From Streptomyces sp. A 4/2 (GTDB lineage: Bacteria; Actinomycetota; Actinomycetes; Streptomycetales; Streptomycetaceae): 64,000 bases of DNA. Shown here piece after piece: positions 42,694 through 50,092 of this stretch. The DNA lies in the NCBI RefSeq assembly GCF_940670765.1, contig NZ_CALNVW010000011.1, positions 17,363 through 81,362 of the forward strand. The letters are read 5' to 3'. The notes below the pieces were generated by a model, which did not search any database, was not told the DNA's origin, and was given only the letters and a program-made list of their open reading frames with translations. How positions within the stretch are numbered: the first letter of the stretch is position 1; the number at the start of each line of letters is the position of its first letter. The position numbers and the translations under genes were made by a program.

Positions 42694-44325
42694 TCAGGCG
42701 GCAGCCTGACCCGCGGACCAGGTCGCGTAGCCGCCGTCCAGATTGGCGGCGTTCCGGCCCAGCCCGGCGAGCAGCCGCTGGGCGGTGTGGCCGCGCAGCC
42801 CCACCTGGCAGTGCACGATCAGCTCGCCGTCCGGCAGTTCGGCCGCCCGGTCGCGCAGTTCGTCCAGGGGGATGTTGACGGCGCCGGGGATCGCGCCGCG
42901 GGCGTGCTCGGCGCGGGTGCGTACGTCCACCAGTGCGGCGACCGGCCCGACTGCTCCGTCCGTGCCCAGCTCGTGCCACTGCACGGTGTGGACCGTACCG
43001 GTCGCCAGGTTCTCGGCGATCATGCCCGCCATGTTCACCGGGTCCTTGGCGGAACCGTACGGAGGGGCGTACGCGAGCTCCAGATCGGCGAGAGCGGGGG
43101 CGGTCAGACCACCTGCCATCGCGGTGGCGATGACATCGATCCGCTTGTCGACGCCGTCCGAGCCGACCGCCTGGGCGCCGAGGATGCGCTGGTCGCGCGG
43201 GTCGAAGAGCAGCTTGAGCGCGATGGGGGAGGCGCCGGGGTAATAACCGGCGTGCGAGCCGGGGTGCAGATGCACAGCCTGATAGGGGTGGCCGGCCGCG
43301 CGCAGCCGCTTCTCGTTCCAGCCCGTCGCCGCAGCCGTCAGGTCGAAGACCCGCACCACCGCGGTCGAGGTCGCGGGCCCGGCGGCCACCTCACGCCCGG
43401 CGATGGCGTCCGCGACGAGCCGGCCGTGCCGGTTGGCGAGATTCGCCAGCGGTACGAGGACGGGCTCGCCGGTCAGCGCGTCACGCTTCTCGGCCGCGTC
43501 CCCGACCGCGTAGATCTCCGGGTCGCTGGTACGCCCCGAGGCGTCCACCGCGATGCCGCCGCGCGGCCCGGTCTCCAGACCCGCGGCGCGGGCGAGCGAG
43601 GACTCGGGCCTCACCCCGATGGACAGCAGGACGAGGTCGGCCGCCAGGGTGCGGCCGTCGGCGAGGACGACGGAGTCGGGCAGTACCTCGGCCGGCTGGG
43701 CGCCCAGTTCCACCCGTACGCCGTGCTCCCGCAGCCGGGCGGCGACCGGGGCGGCCATCTCCGGGTCGAGCGGCGGCAGCACCTGCCCGGCCAGCTCGAC
43801 GAGAGTGACGTCGAGCCCGCGCTCGCGCAGGTTCTCGGCGGCCTCGACCCCGATGAAGCCGCCGCCCACGACGACGGCCGTGCGGACGCCCCCGTCGAGC
43901 AGCTCGGCGATCCGGTCCGCGTCGGTCACGTCCCGCAGCGTGCGGGCGCGCTCGATGCCCGGCAGGTCGGGGACGAAGGGGCGGGCGCCGGGGCTGAGGA
44001 CCAGCCGGTCGAAGGACTCCTCGTACTCCCGGCCGCTCACCGTCTCGCGCACCCGGACGGTACGGGCGGCGCGGTCCACGGCCAGCGCCTCGTGCCGTAC
44101 GCGCACATCGATCCGGAAGCGGGCATCGAGGGACTCGGGGGTCTGGAGCAGCAGGGCGTCGCGCTCGTCGATGGCGCCGCCGAGGTAGTACGGAAGGCCG
44201 CAGTTGGCGTAGCTGACGTGCTCGCCGCGCTCCAGCACGACGATCTCCGCCGTCTCGTCGAGGCGGCGGAGCCGGGTGGCAGCGGACATCCCGCCTGCCA
44301 CGCCTCCGATGACTATGACCTTCAT
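42694..44325 (-). CDS. CoA-disulfide reductase-like flavoprotein with rhodanese domain
   Basis: 543 aa. N-terminal FAD fold VIVIGGVAGGMSAATRLRRL, redox Cys42 in VSYANCGLPYYLGG (single-Cys CoADR type), second nucleotide fold VVGGGFIGVEAAENL, FAD motif IYAVGDAAE, dimerisation domain 330-445, and a C-terminal rhodanese domain (about 455-543) with Cys506 in VHCQVGLRGHTA. This is the CoADR-RHD arrangement, which reduces CoA per- or polysulfides with NAD(P)H. First gene of the operon; its promoter region holds two CstR-type palindromes. ATG at 44325. Confidence 0.94.
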   Translation of the reverse strand: MKVIVIGGVAGGMSAATRLRRLDETAEIVVLERGEHVSYANCGLPYYLGGAIDERDALLLQTPESLDARFRIDVRVRHEALAVDRAARTVRVRETVSGREYEESFDRLVLSPGARPFVPDLPGIERARTLRDVTDADRIAELLDGGVRTAVVVGGGFIGVEAAENLRERGLDVTLVELAGQVLPPLDPEMAAPVAARLREHGVRVELGAQPAEVLPDSVVLADGRTLAADLVLLSIGVRPESSLARAAGLETGPRGGIAVDASGRTSDPEIYAVGDAAEKRDALTGEPVLVPLANLANRHGRLVADAIAGREVAAGPATSTAVVRVFDLTAAATGWNEKRLRAAGHPYQAVHLHPGSHAGYYPGASPIALKLLFDPRDQRILGAQAVGSDGVDKRIDVIATAMAGGLTAPALADLELAYAPPYGSAKDPVNMAGMIAENLATGTVHTVQWHELGTDGAVGPVAALVDVRTRAEHARGAIPGAVNIPLDELRDRAAELPDGELIVHCQVGLRGHTAQRLLAGLGRNAANLDGGYATWSAGQAAA

Positions 44326-44382
44326 GTATCTGCTCCCGAACTGTCCGTAAGTGTCTGTTTCACATCGCTTCGATGCGCTTCG

Positions 44383-44434
44383 ATACCCCCCGGGGTTTAC
44401 TCATCCACCGTAACAGAGATGCCCCAGGGGGTAT
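44383..44434 (-). promoter_or_regulatory. Pair of CsoR/CstR-type operators
   Basis: On the minus strand ATACCCCCTGGGGCAT (44419-44434) and AAACCCCGGGGGGTAT (44383-44398) both fit the ATACCCC-GGGGTAT form of CsoR/CstR family operators. They sit 58-109 nt before the reductase gene and 119-170 nt before the divergent clamp-like gene. Confidence 0.75.
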
Positions 44435-44552
44435 TTTCCGAGCCGGAGGGGCGGCGCCGGAGAGCCGGGAAGCCGGAGAACGAAGGCGTTGTCAGTGGCG
44501 GCCGATACGGTCACGACCGACCGGCAGGCAGTCGACAGGGGAGGGCCCGTCC

Positions 44553-45671
44553 ATGGAGTTCCGCGCGGAACGCAGCGCATTCACCGAGGCCGTGGCCTGG
44601 GCGGCCCGAGTGCTCCCGACGAGGTCCCCGGTCCCCGTGCTGGGCGGCCTGCTCCTGGAGGCCACCGGCGACACCCTGCGCATCTCGGGCCTCGACTACG
44701 AGGCGTCCGCCCGCGTCGAGGTGCCGACGGACACCGTGAGCGCGGGGAAGGTACTGGTCATGGGACGGCGGCTGCTCGACATCTGCCGGGTGCTGCCCGA
44801 GGGGCCCGTCGAGTGCGCGGTCGAGGGGACCCGCTTCACGGTCTCCGGCGCCGGGACCCGCTTCGGGCTCTCCGTACTGCCGCTCGACGACTACCCGGCC
44901 CTCCCCGAACTGCCCGAACTGCGTGGGGCGGTGGACGCGTCGGAGTTCGCCGCGGCGGTCGCGCACGTGGCGGTGGCCGCGGGCCGCGACGACGCCCTGC
45001 CGGTCCTCACCGGAATCCGCCTCGGCCTGGACGGCGGGACCATGACCCTGGCCGCCACCGACCGGTACCGCTTCGCGGTGCGCACGCTCGGCTGGAAGCC
45101 GGAGTCCCACGACGTCTCGGCCGACGTCGTCGTGTCGGCCCGCCGTCTGACGGAGATCGCCCGCTCCCTCGGCCTTACGGGGACGGTCCGGGTGGGGCTG
45201 GGTGAGGGGTCCGTCGGCTTCGAGCACGCCGGGATGCGTACGACGGTCCGCCTGCTGGACGGCCGGCTGCCGCGCCACGACAAGCTGTTCACGATGCGGG
45301 AGCCGGTGGTCGCGGTGACGGACCGGGCGCCGCTGCTGGAGGCCGTCAAGCGCGTCGCGGTGGTCGCCGAGGGCGACAGCCCCGTACGCCTGGACTTCTC
45401 GTCCGACGCGGTCCACCTCCGGGCGGGCTACGAGGACGACGTGGCGTCGCAGCGGCTCCCGGTCACGCTGCTGGAAGGCGCCGAAGCCCTCACGGTCGCC
45501 TTCAACCCGGCTTATCTCACAGACGCGTTGAGCGCCATCGACGACCCCGTGGTCCGGTTCGACCTGCTCGGCCCCGGCCAGCGGGCCCTGCTCACGGGCC
45601 TGCCGACGGCGGTCGCCGAGCCGGACCAGGCCCACCGGCATCTGCTGATGTCGGTGAAACCGCTGCTGTGA
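44553..45671 (+). CDS. DNA polymerase III beta-clamp-like protein (accessory DnaN paralog)
   Basis: 372 aa with three clamp domains (about 1-120, 125-245 and 250-372): MEFRAERSAFTEAVAWAARV at the start; TGIRLGLDGGTMTLAATDRY in domain 2, matching the DnaN consensus (GVxxxxxxxxLxLxATDRYRL); and a C-terminal NPAYLTDALSAI...LLMSVKPLL resembling DnaN ends. The main dnaN is near the origin and is not this gene. A spare clamp could serve repair polymerases or be regulatory. ATG with GGGGAGGG 8 nt upstream. Divergent from the sulfur operon. Confidence 0.9.
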   Translation: MEFRAERSAFTEAVAWAARVLPTRSPVPVLGGLLLEATGDTLRISGLDYEASARVEVPTDTVSAGKVLVMGRRLLDICRVLPEGPVECAVEGTRFTVSGAGTRFGLSVLPLDDYPALPELPELRGAVDASEFAAAVAHVAVAAGRDDALPVLTGIRLGLDGGTMTLAATDRYRFAVRTLGWKPESHDVSADVVVSARRLTEIARSLGLTGTVRVGLGEGSVGFEHAGMRTTVRLLDGRLPRHDKLFTMREPVVAVTDRAPLLEAVKRVAVVAEGDSPVRLDFSSDAVHLRAGYEDDVASQRLPVTLLEGAEALTVAFNPAYLTDALSAIDDPVVRFDLLGPGQRALLTGLPTAVAEPDQAHRHLLMSVKPLL

Positions 45672-45712
45672 GCGGGGAGTTGACGACGCAGCCACCCGCC
45701 CCCGGCCCTCGG

Positions 45713-45718
45713 TAGGGT
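45713..45718 (+). promoter_or_regulatory. -10-like hexamer, leaderless promoter of kinase gene
   Basis: TAGGGT 6 nt before the ATG at 45725; no ribosome site. Confidence 0.45.
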
Positions 45719-45724
45719 GCGGGA

Positions 45725-46624
45725 ATGATCGACGTGCCGACGGATTTCGTATGGAGCACCATCACCAGGGAAGGCGAACGGGGCCAGGCATGGACCGCCT
45801 CCCTGCCGGGCCTGACCGGTGAACTCCTGGACCGCTGGGAGTGCGCGGTGTCCGGCCCGGTGATGCACGGCCAGGTCGGGATCGTCGTACCGGTCCTGCG
45901 CGCCGACCGGAGCCGCGCGGTCCTGAAGATCTCGTTCCCGCACCCCGGCAACGTGCACGAGCCGGACGCCCTCGCGGCATGGGCCGGGCGCGGCGCCGTA
46001 CGCCTCCACGCACGGGACGACGCCCGCTTCGCGATGCTGCTGGAACAGGCGGAACCAGAGACGCTTGCCGGTCTCGGCGACATGGACACGGCCCTGACGG
46101 AGGCCGGACGGCTGGTCCGCGAGTTGGCGATCCCCGCACCGGCCGCGCTGCCGGGGCTCGCGGACCGGATGCCGGAATGGGAGTCCCGACTACGCGCTGA
46201 ATCCGCCGAGTCGGCCGCGCTCCTGCCTCGCCGGGCGGTACAGGCGGCTGTGGCGACCTTCCGCGACCTCGGACGCGAGCAACCGCGCATCCTGCTGCAC
46301 GGGGACCTGCACTACGACAACATCCTGCGCGCGGAGCGCGAACCCTGGCTGGTCACCGACCCGAAGGGCTACGCGGGCGACCCGGCGAGCGAGGCCTTCA
46401 CCCTGATCCGCACCCGGCTGGGCGCCCTGCTCACCGCGAGCGACCCGGGGGCAGCGGTACGCCGCAGCCTCGACATCTTCGCCGACGCCGCCGGGCTCGA
46501 CCGCGTCCGCGTCCACCGCTGGACCCAGGCCCGCGCGGTGCTGGCGGTGTTCCGGGGCAGGGAGTACGGCGACCCCGGGTGGCTGATCGAGGCGACGGCG
46601 CGCGTGGCGGGACTGCTGACCTGA
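45725..46624 (+). CDS. APH(6)-like phosphotransferase (streptomycin 6-kinase / hydroxyurea kinase family)
   Basis: 299 aa kinase of the APH fold, Aminoglycoside/hydroxyurea antibiotic resistance family (APH_6_hur). Marks: VLKISFPHP (ATP-anchoring Lys), LLHGDLHYDNILRAER (catalytic Asp, Asn) and VTDPKGYAGDPASEAF with metal-binding Asp; the PKG-Y-GDP motif is typical of streptomycin 6-phosphotransferases. May phosphorylate an aminoglycoside or an endogenous metabolite; resistance is not shown. Leaderless start. Single gene between the clamp-like gene and the Imm5-like gene. Confidence 0.88.
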   Translation: MIDVPTDFVWSTITREGERGQAWTASLPGLTGELLDRWECAVSGPVMHGQVGIVVPVLRADRSRAVLKISFPHPGNVHEPDALAAWAGRGAVRLHARDDARFAMLLEQAEPETLAGLGDMDTALTEAGRLVRELAIPAPAALPGLADRMPEWESRLRAESAESAALLPRRAVQAAVATFRDLGREQPRILLHGDLHYDNILRAEREPWLVTDPKGYAGDPASEAFTLIRTRLGALLTASDPGAAVRRSLDIFADAAGLDRVRVHRWTQARAVLAVFRGREYGDPGWLIEATARVAGLLT

Positions 46625-46667
46625 CCTGACCGAGCTGCTGCTGACTCAGCCGTCCGCCTCCCCACCC

Positions 46668-47201
46668 TCAGGCGCGGAGAGCGGCGTCCAGCTCGCGAAT
46701 GAGCTCCCCCACACGCCCGCCCCCGGGAGGCGCGGCGGGCAGCCGGCCGAGCACCGCAGTGACCGCTGCCGGTGCGTGATGACGTGCCCATTCAAGGGTC
46801 CGCGCAGCGACACACGGGTCGTCTCCGGCTGCCAACTCTTCTGCTCGTGTCGCGTGCGCTGCCGCGCCGAGAATGTGCTTCACCTGATGAGCGCTTGCCT
46901 TGGGATGAAGGTATGCGGCAGCCGCCGCATGGCTCGCCGCCCGCGCCGCGTCGGCCGCAGCGGGTGCAGCGGCTTCTCGTGCCGCTCTGTACGCCGCCCA
47001 GGCGCTCTGCCGCAGAGCGCTTGTACGCAGACCGCCCCCGGCGAAAGCGTCTGCCGCGTCGATGGCGTCACGAGGGCGCGTGTCAGTAGGAAGCCTCTGC
47101 TCGAAGATCGACAGCACCCTGCGGGCACCCTCAGCCGCGTAACCCGTGATCTCGCGAAGTTCGTGTTCGGTGAGCTCGATCTTGTCTGCGTCGGTCGGCA
47201 C
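46668..47201 (-). CDS. Imm5-like putative immunity protein
   Basis: 177 aa, all-helical and Ala-rich. It begins MPTDADKIELTEHELREITGYAAEGARRVLSIFE and continues through repeated Ala/Arg helices (SALRQSAWAAYRAAREAA; ASHAAAAAYLHPKAS; HILGAAAHATRAEELAAGDD). This fits the Imm5-like family of putative polymorphic-toxin immunity proteins; assignment is tentative. No toxin gene adjoins, so if it is an immunity gene it is an orphan. GTG at 47201 with AGGA 9 nt upstream. Next to the lower-GC insert. Confidence 0.55.
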   Translation of the reverse strand: MPTDADKIELTEHELREITGYAAEGARRVLSIFEQRLPTDTRPRDAIDAADAFAGGGLRTSALRQSAWAAYRAAREAAAPAAADAARAASHAAAAAYLHPKASAHQVKHILGAAAHATRAEELAAGDDPCVAARTLEWARHHAPAAVTAVLGRLPAAPPGGGRVGELIRELDAALRA

Positions 47202-47240
47202 GGCTCAATCCTGCCGCAGACCAGCAGATCCGTTACAGAC

Positions 47241-47300
47241 TTACTTGCCGTCGGCCGGAGCAACACTGATCGGGCAGCTGACGCCCGTCCCGGCGAGCCT
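47241..47300 (-). pseudogene. Duplicated 3' end of msrA
   Basis: On the minus strand the frame ends [16 protein letters not shown] followed by stop; intact msrA at 48946 ends [15 protein letters not shown] followed by stop. About 41 of 50 aligned nucleotides match. Upstream of GTGVSCPI the frame is unrelated to msrA. Marks one edge of the lower-GC insert. Confidence 0.7.
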
Positions 47301-47352
47301 GTGGTGCCATATGTCCAATGGTGGGCATCTATTGTCTGCTTGGGTGCCGCCT

Positions 47353-48156
47353 TTAGGCTGTTTGGCGACGATAAACTTGATTGCGCTTGCGCGTGAGCCA
47401 GGATTCAGGCTGGCGATGCGAGCGCTCAATGTATAGTGGTGTCGCCAAAACCAGTCTCTCTGACCACTGTCGTTGTGTACTGAGAAGCACGCGTGCATGC
47501 CCTTTGAGGCGCCCCTCTTGCTCGGCAGGATGGGCGCGAGCGATGTACCGATAGACCCATTGGCAGACCTGCTCAGGGTCGTTGAATCCTGGCCGATGGA
47601 TTCCGGGAGCGCGAAGGGCCGAGGGTAGATCGTCATTCCCGGACCTGTCTGAGTCCTCGATCTGGCGGATGAGCTTGTACAGCCATGAGGTTCCAGAACC
47701 CATCCAACCAGCCCCCAGTGGGTCGTCGGGGCTAATGGGCTTGCAACCGCCGACAGTCAGGTGGCGTGCGTCGCCGCAAAGGAGCAGCTTCACAGGCTTG
47801 TCCTGGCCTACCGTCTCCCCGGGAACAACTCCGGCGAAGAGAGCGATGTCCTGCACGGCAGGTACGCGACCGTCTCGCCCACCCGTTGAATAGCCCATGG
47901 GTAGATCAAAGCTGATCCAATCCGGGTGTTCGACTGCGGGATCCGTGAAGGGCTTGGCGAGTTCGTTCACAAAGTGAAACGCTTGGTCGAAAAGCTCTGA
48001 CAGGCCCGCATCTCCGGGGGGCCTCGGAGCTTTGGAGACGGCGATCTTGGGAGTCAGGGAAAGTTCACCGGACGTAGATGTGACTGACGTGGGTAGTCCA
48101 ACTCGACATAACTCGTCGCGGATCTTGCGTTCCGATAGATAAACGAGCTCTGGCAA
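47353..48156 (-). CDS. Hypothetical protein, possibly SAVMC3_10250 family
   Basis: 267 aa from a TTG at 48156 (LPELVYLSERKIRDEL), chosen because GGGAG lies 7-8 nt upstream. The N-terminal ELVYLSERKI and the later KLLLCGDARHLTVGGC and RMGSGTSWLY-like block (GAGWMGSGTSWLYKLIRQIED) recall an uncharacterised Streptomyces family named SAVMC3_10250; this is from memory and not certain. No catalytic motif assigned. Lower G+C than the neighbourhood. Lies downstream of a Cys-rich membrane protein gene on the same strand, with a small uncertain frame between. Confidence 0.65.
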   Translation of the reverse strand: MPELVYLSERKIRDELCRVGLPTSVTSTSGELSLTPKIAVSKAPRPPGDAGLSELFDQAFHFVNELAKPFTDPAVEHPDWISFDLPMGYSTGGRDGRVPAVQDIALFAGVVPGETVGQDKPVKLLLCGDARHLTVGGCKPISPDDPLGAGWMGSGTSWLYKLIRQIEDSDRSGNDDLPSALRAPGIHRPGFNDPEQVCQWVYRYIARAHPAEQEGRLKGHARVLLSTQRQWSERLVLATPLYIERSHRQPESWLTRKRNQVYRRQTA

Positions 48157-48328
48157 GTTGTGTCTCCCATTCGCTCCGGCTGAGATGCGGCAATTTCTTA
48201 CCATTCGCGGCGAAGTGTTTCTGTTCCGTCACCTGAGGCAGGTGTGAGGTTAAAGCGATGTGGGCTTGTATTCCCTGTGACTTGCTGCGCTGCGCTAGTT
48301 GCTGTTGCTTGAGCGCAAGTGTGGTCAA
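48065..48328 (-). CDS. Doubtful small frame (87 aa)
   Basis: TTG start at 48328 overlaps the stop of the membrane protein gene, which could allow coupling. Residues 1-50 (TTLALKQQQLAQRSKSQGIQ, then AHIALTSHLPQV) look protein-like, but the last 30 codons overlap the next gene in another frame. No homology recognised. It may be spurious or a broken gene. Confidence 0.3.
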   Translation of the reverse strand: MTTLALKQQQLAQRSKSQGIQAHIALTSHLPQVTEQKHFAANGKKLPHLSRSEWETQLARARLSIGTQDPRRVMSSWTTHVSHIYVR

Positions 48329-48750
48329 TTGAGAGTCGCGCCGGGGATGAAGGCCACGATGCCGGAGAGGAAGCTACCGATCGCAGCCAGTGTGACGAGG
48401 GTGGCCTTGCCGTCCGTGAAAAGGCTTGAGCAGAAGGTGCGGACCTGACGCCGCAGGATCAGCATCTTGAGCTTCTGCCAACGATGTTGGCGGATGTGGC
48501 ACCCCATAAGGAGTCCGCTCGCGTTGTTACGACAACCGTCTTCCCGCCCTCTGACGGGGGCGCCACATGCCATCGGCGCTTGGAAGAGAGTCCAGATCAG
48601 GACTAGAGCTGACAGCGTGGCGACAATCGCTGGCCCCGCTGTCTTGTTGATCCATGCAGCGATTAGCAATGCCGCCGCGATGATGCCCCACCAATTCCCC
48701 AAGCCGCCGAGTCGACCGCTTCTTGCCCCCGAAGTCGCCATGGTCTCCAT
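48325..48750 (-). CDS. Membrane protein with Cys-rich loop
   Basis: 141 aa from the ATG at 48750 (MET-MATSGARSGRLGG). Two adjacent helices at about residues 21-58 (WWGIIAAALLIAAWINKT; AIVATLSALVLIWTLFQ), then a loop with Cys at CGAP, DGC and GCHIRQHRWQKLK that looks like a metal-binding knuckle, and a C-terminal helix (about 117-137). No named family recalled. The start is uncertain: the ATG at 48741 is equally possible and ribosome sites are weak. G+C is lower than in flanking genes. Forms a unit with the downstream gene on the same strand. Confidence 0.65.
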   Translation of the reverse strand: METMATSGARSGRLGGLGNWWGIIAAALLIAAWINKTAGPAIVATLSALVLIWTLFQAPMACGAPVRGREDGCRNNASGLLMGCHIRQHRWQKLKMLILRRQVRTFCSSLFTDGKATLVTLAAIGSFLSGIVAFIPGATLN

Positions 48751-48945
48751 GGTGACTAGATGTGTCGGTCCTAGCAGCCCACCCCGGCTTCCTGGCCGAA
48801 AAGGACCTGAAGGCGGCTGATGAACGATGCCGGAAAACCTTTTGTGGTCCAGGGCGGGGGACCACGGGCCCCGGAGTACTGGGGTGGTTGGCATGTACTT
48901 GCCCACTTCCGGCGCCGGCGCAATCCCCGCCGGGCAGGCGGAGGT

Positions 48946-49608
48946 TCAGCCGTCCGCCCTGGCCACACCGATCGGGCAGGAAACGCCCGTCCCGCCGATG
49001 CCGCAGTAGCCCGCGGGGTTCTTGTCCAGGTACTGCTGGTGGTGCGGTTCCGCGGCGTAGAACTCGCGGCCCTCCGCGGGCAGGATCTCCGTCGTGATCG
49101 TGCCGTACCCCGACCCGGTCAGGACCTGCTGGTACGCCGCGCGGGACGCCGCTGCTGTCTCCGCCTGCGCCGGCGAGTGCGTGTAGATCGCCGAGCGGTA
49201 CTGGGTGCCGACGTCGTTGCCCTGGCGGAAGCCCTGGGTCGGGTCGTGGGACTCCCAGAAGGTCTTCACAAGGGTGGCGTACGGGACGACCTGCGGGTCG
49301 AAGACCACGCGGACCGCCTCGGTGTGGCCGGTCAGGCCCGAGCAGACCTCTTCGTACGCCGGGTTCACCGTGGAGCCGCCCTGGTAGCCGACCAGCGTCG
49401 TCCAGACGCCCTCGGTCTGCCAGAAGATGCGCTCGGCGCCCCAGAAACAGCCCAGGGCGAAGTCCGCGACCTCCAGACCTTCGGGGTACGGGCCGGCCAG
49501 CGGGTTGCCCAGGACCGTGTGGTGGTCGGGCAGCTCGAACTCCGGGGTGGCGCGGCCCTTCAGGGCCTGCTCCGGCGTGGGGAGCTGGGGGGTGCGGTTC
49601 AGGAACAT
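48946..49608 (-). CDS. msrA: Peptide methionine sulfoxide reductase A
   Basis: 220 aa. Reduces methionine-S-sulfoxide in proteins. Catalytic Cys54 in [13 protein letters not shown]; also [29 protein letters not shown] and the [11 protein letters not shown] stretch typical of MsrA. Near the C-terminus are [19 protein letters not shown] and a last Cys (VSCPIG) that could serve as resolving cysteines. ATG at 49608. Its 3' end is the intact copy of the sequence duplicated at 47241-47300. Confidence 0.96.
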   Translation of the reverse strand: MFLNRTPQLPTPEQALKGRATPEFELPDHHTVLGNPLAGPYPEGLEVADFALGCFWGAERIFWQTEGVWTTLVGYQGGSTVNPAYEEVCSGLTGHTEAVRVVFDPQVVPYATLVKTFWESHDPTQGFRQGNDVGTQYRSAIYTHSPAQAETAAASRAAYQQVLTGSGYGTITTEILPAEGREFYAAEPHHQQYLDKNPAGYCGIGGTGVSCPIGVARADG

Positions 49609-49663
49609 CGGCTGCGGCTCCTCGGGGAGTACGGGTACAACCCGTGCAACGTTCCGGACCCGG

Positions 49664-49828
49664 TCAGGATTCCTGCCGGTCGTCGTGGGCCGTCGAACCC
49701 GCCGCCGGGCGGTCCATGACGCGGTCCGGGTCGGTGACGCGGTCCAGGTACGCGGCCGTCTTCCGCCGGGTCCGGAACCAGAAGTAGACGCCGAGGCCGA
49801 TCAGGATCAGCGGGATGAGGCGAGTCAT
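49664..49828 (-). CDS. Small single-pass membrane protein
   Basis: 54 aa: N-terminal helix ([20 protein letters not shown]), then a basic and acidic tail ([20 protein letters not shown]). The ATG at 49828 has GGGAG 6-7 nt upstream. Too short for automated tracks but coding-like and with a good ribosome site. Precedes msrA on the same strand by 55 nt. Function unknown. Confidence 0.65.
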   Translation of the reverse strand: MTRLIPLILIGLGVYFWFRTRRKTAAYLDRVTDPDRVMDRPAAGSTAHDDRQES

Positions 49829-49866
49829 GGGAGCTCCCGTCGGGGTGGACGGCCAGCGTACTCAGC

Positions 49867-49981
49867 CCGGAGAGCGTCCCGGGGAGCAGCCGGAGAGCGT
49901 CCCGGGGAGCAGCCGGAGAGCAGCCCGGGGAGCAGCCGGAGAGCAACCAGGGGATCAGGCCGCAGAGCAGCCCGGGGACCA
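49867..49981. repeat. Five 23-bp tandem repeats
   Basis: CCGGAGAGCGTCCCGGGGAGCAG at 49867 and 49890 (identical), then diverging copies at 49913, 49936 and 49959. Intergenic, directly followed by another array. Confidence 0.92.
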
Positions 49982-49986
49982 CTCAC

Positions 49987-50092
49987 CGGCCCCGGCTCAG
50001 GCCCCGGCTCAGGCCCCGGCCCCGGCTCAGGCCCCGGCCCCGGCCCCGGCTCAGGCCCCGGCCCCGGCTCAGGCCCCGGCCCCGGCCCCGGC
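49987..50092. repeat. GGCCCC/GGCCCCGGCTCA tandem array
   Basis: 6- and 12-bp units in mixed order over about 106 bp, ending at the stop codon of the 367-aa gene (minus strand). Confidence 0.92.

Noticed and set aside
42553..44739. 728-codon plus-strand frame
   Set aside because: Antisense to the CoA-disulfide reductase-like gene; only its neighbourhood near 44553 in another reading overlaps a real start.
49867..50092. CRISPR array
   Set aside because: Pure tandem repeats without spacers.
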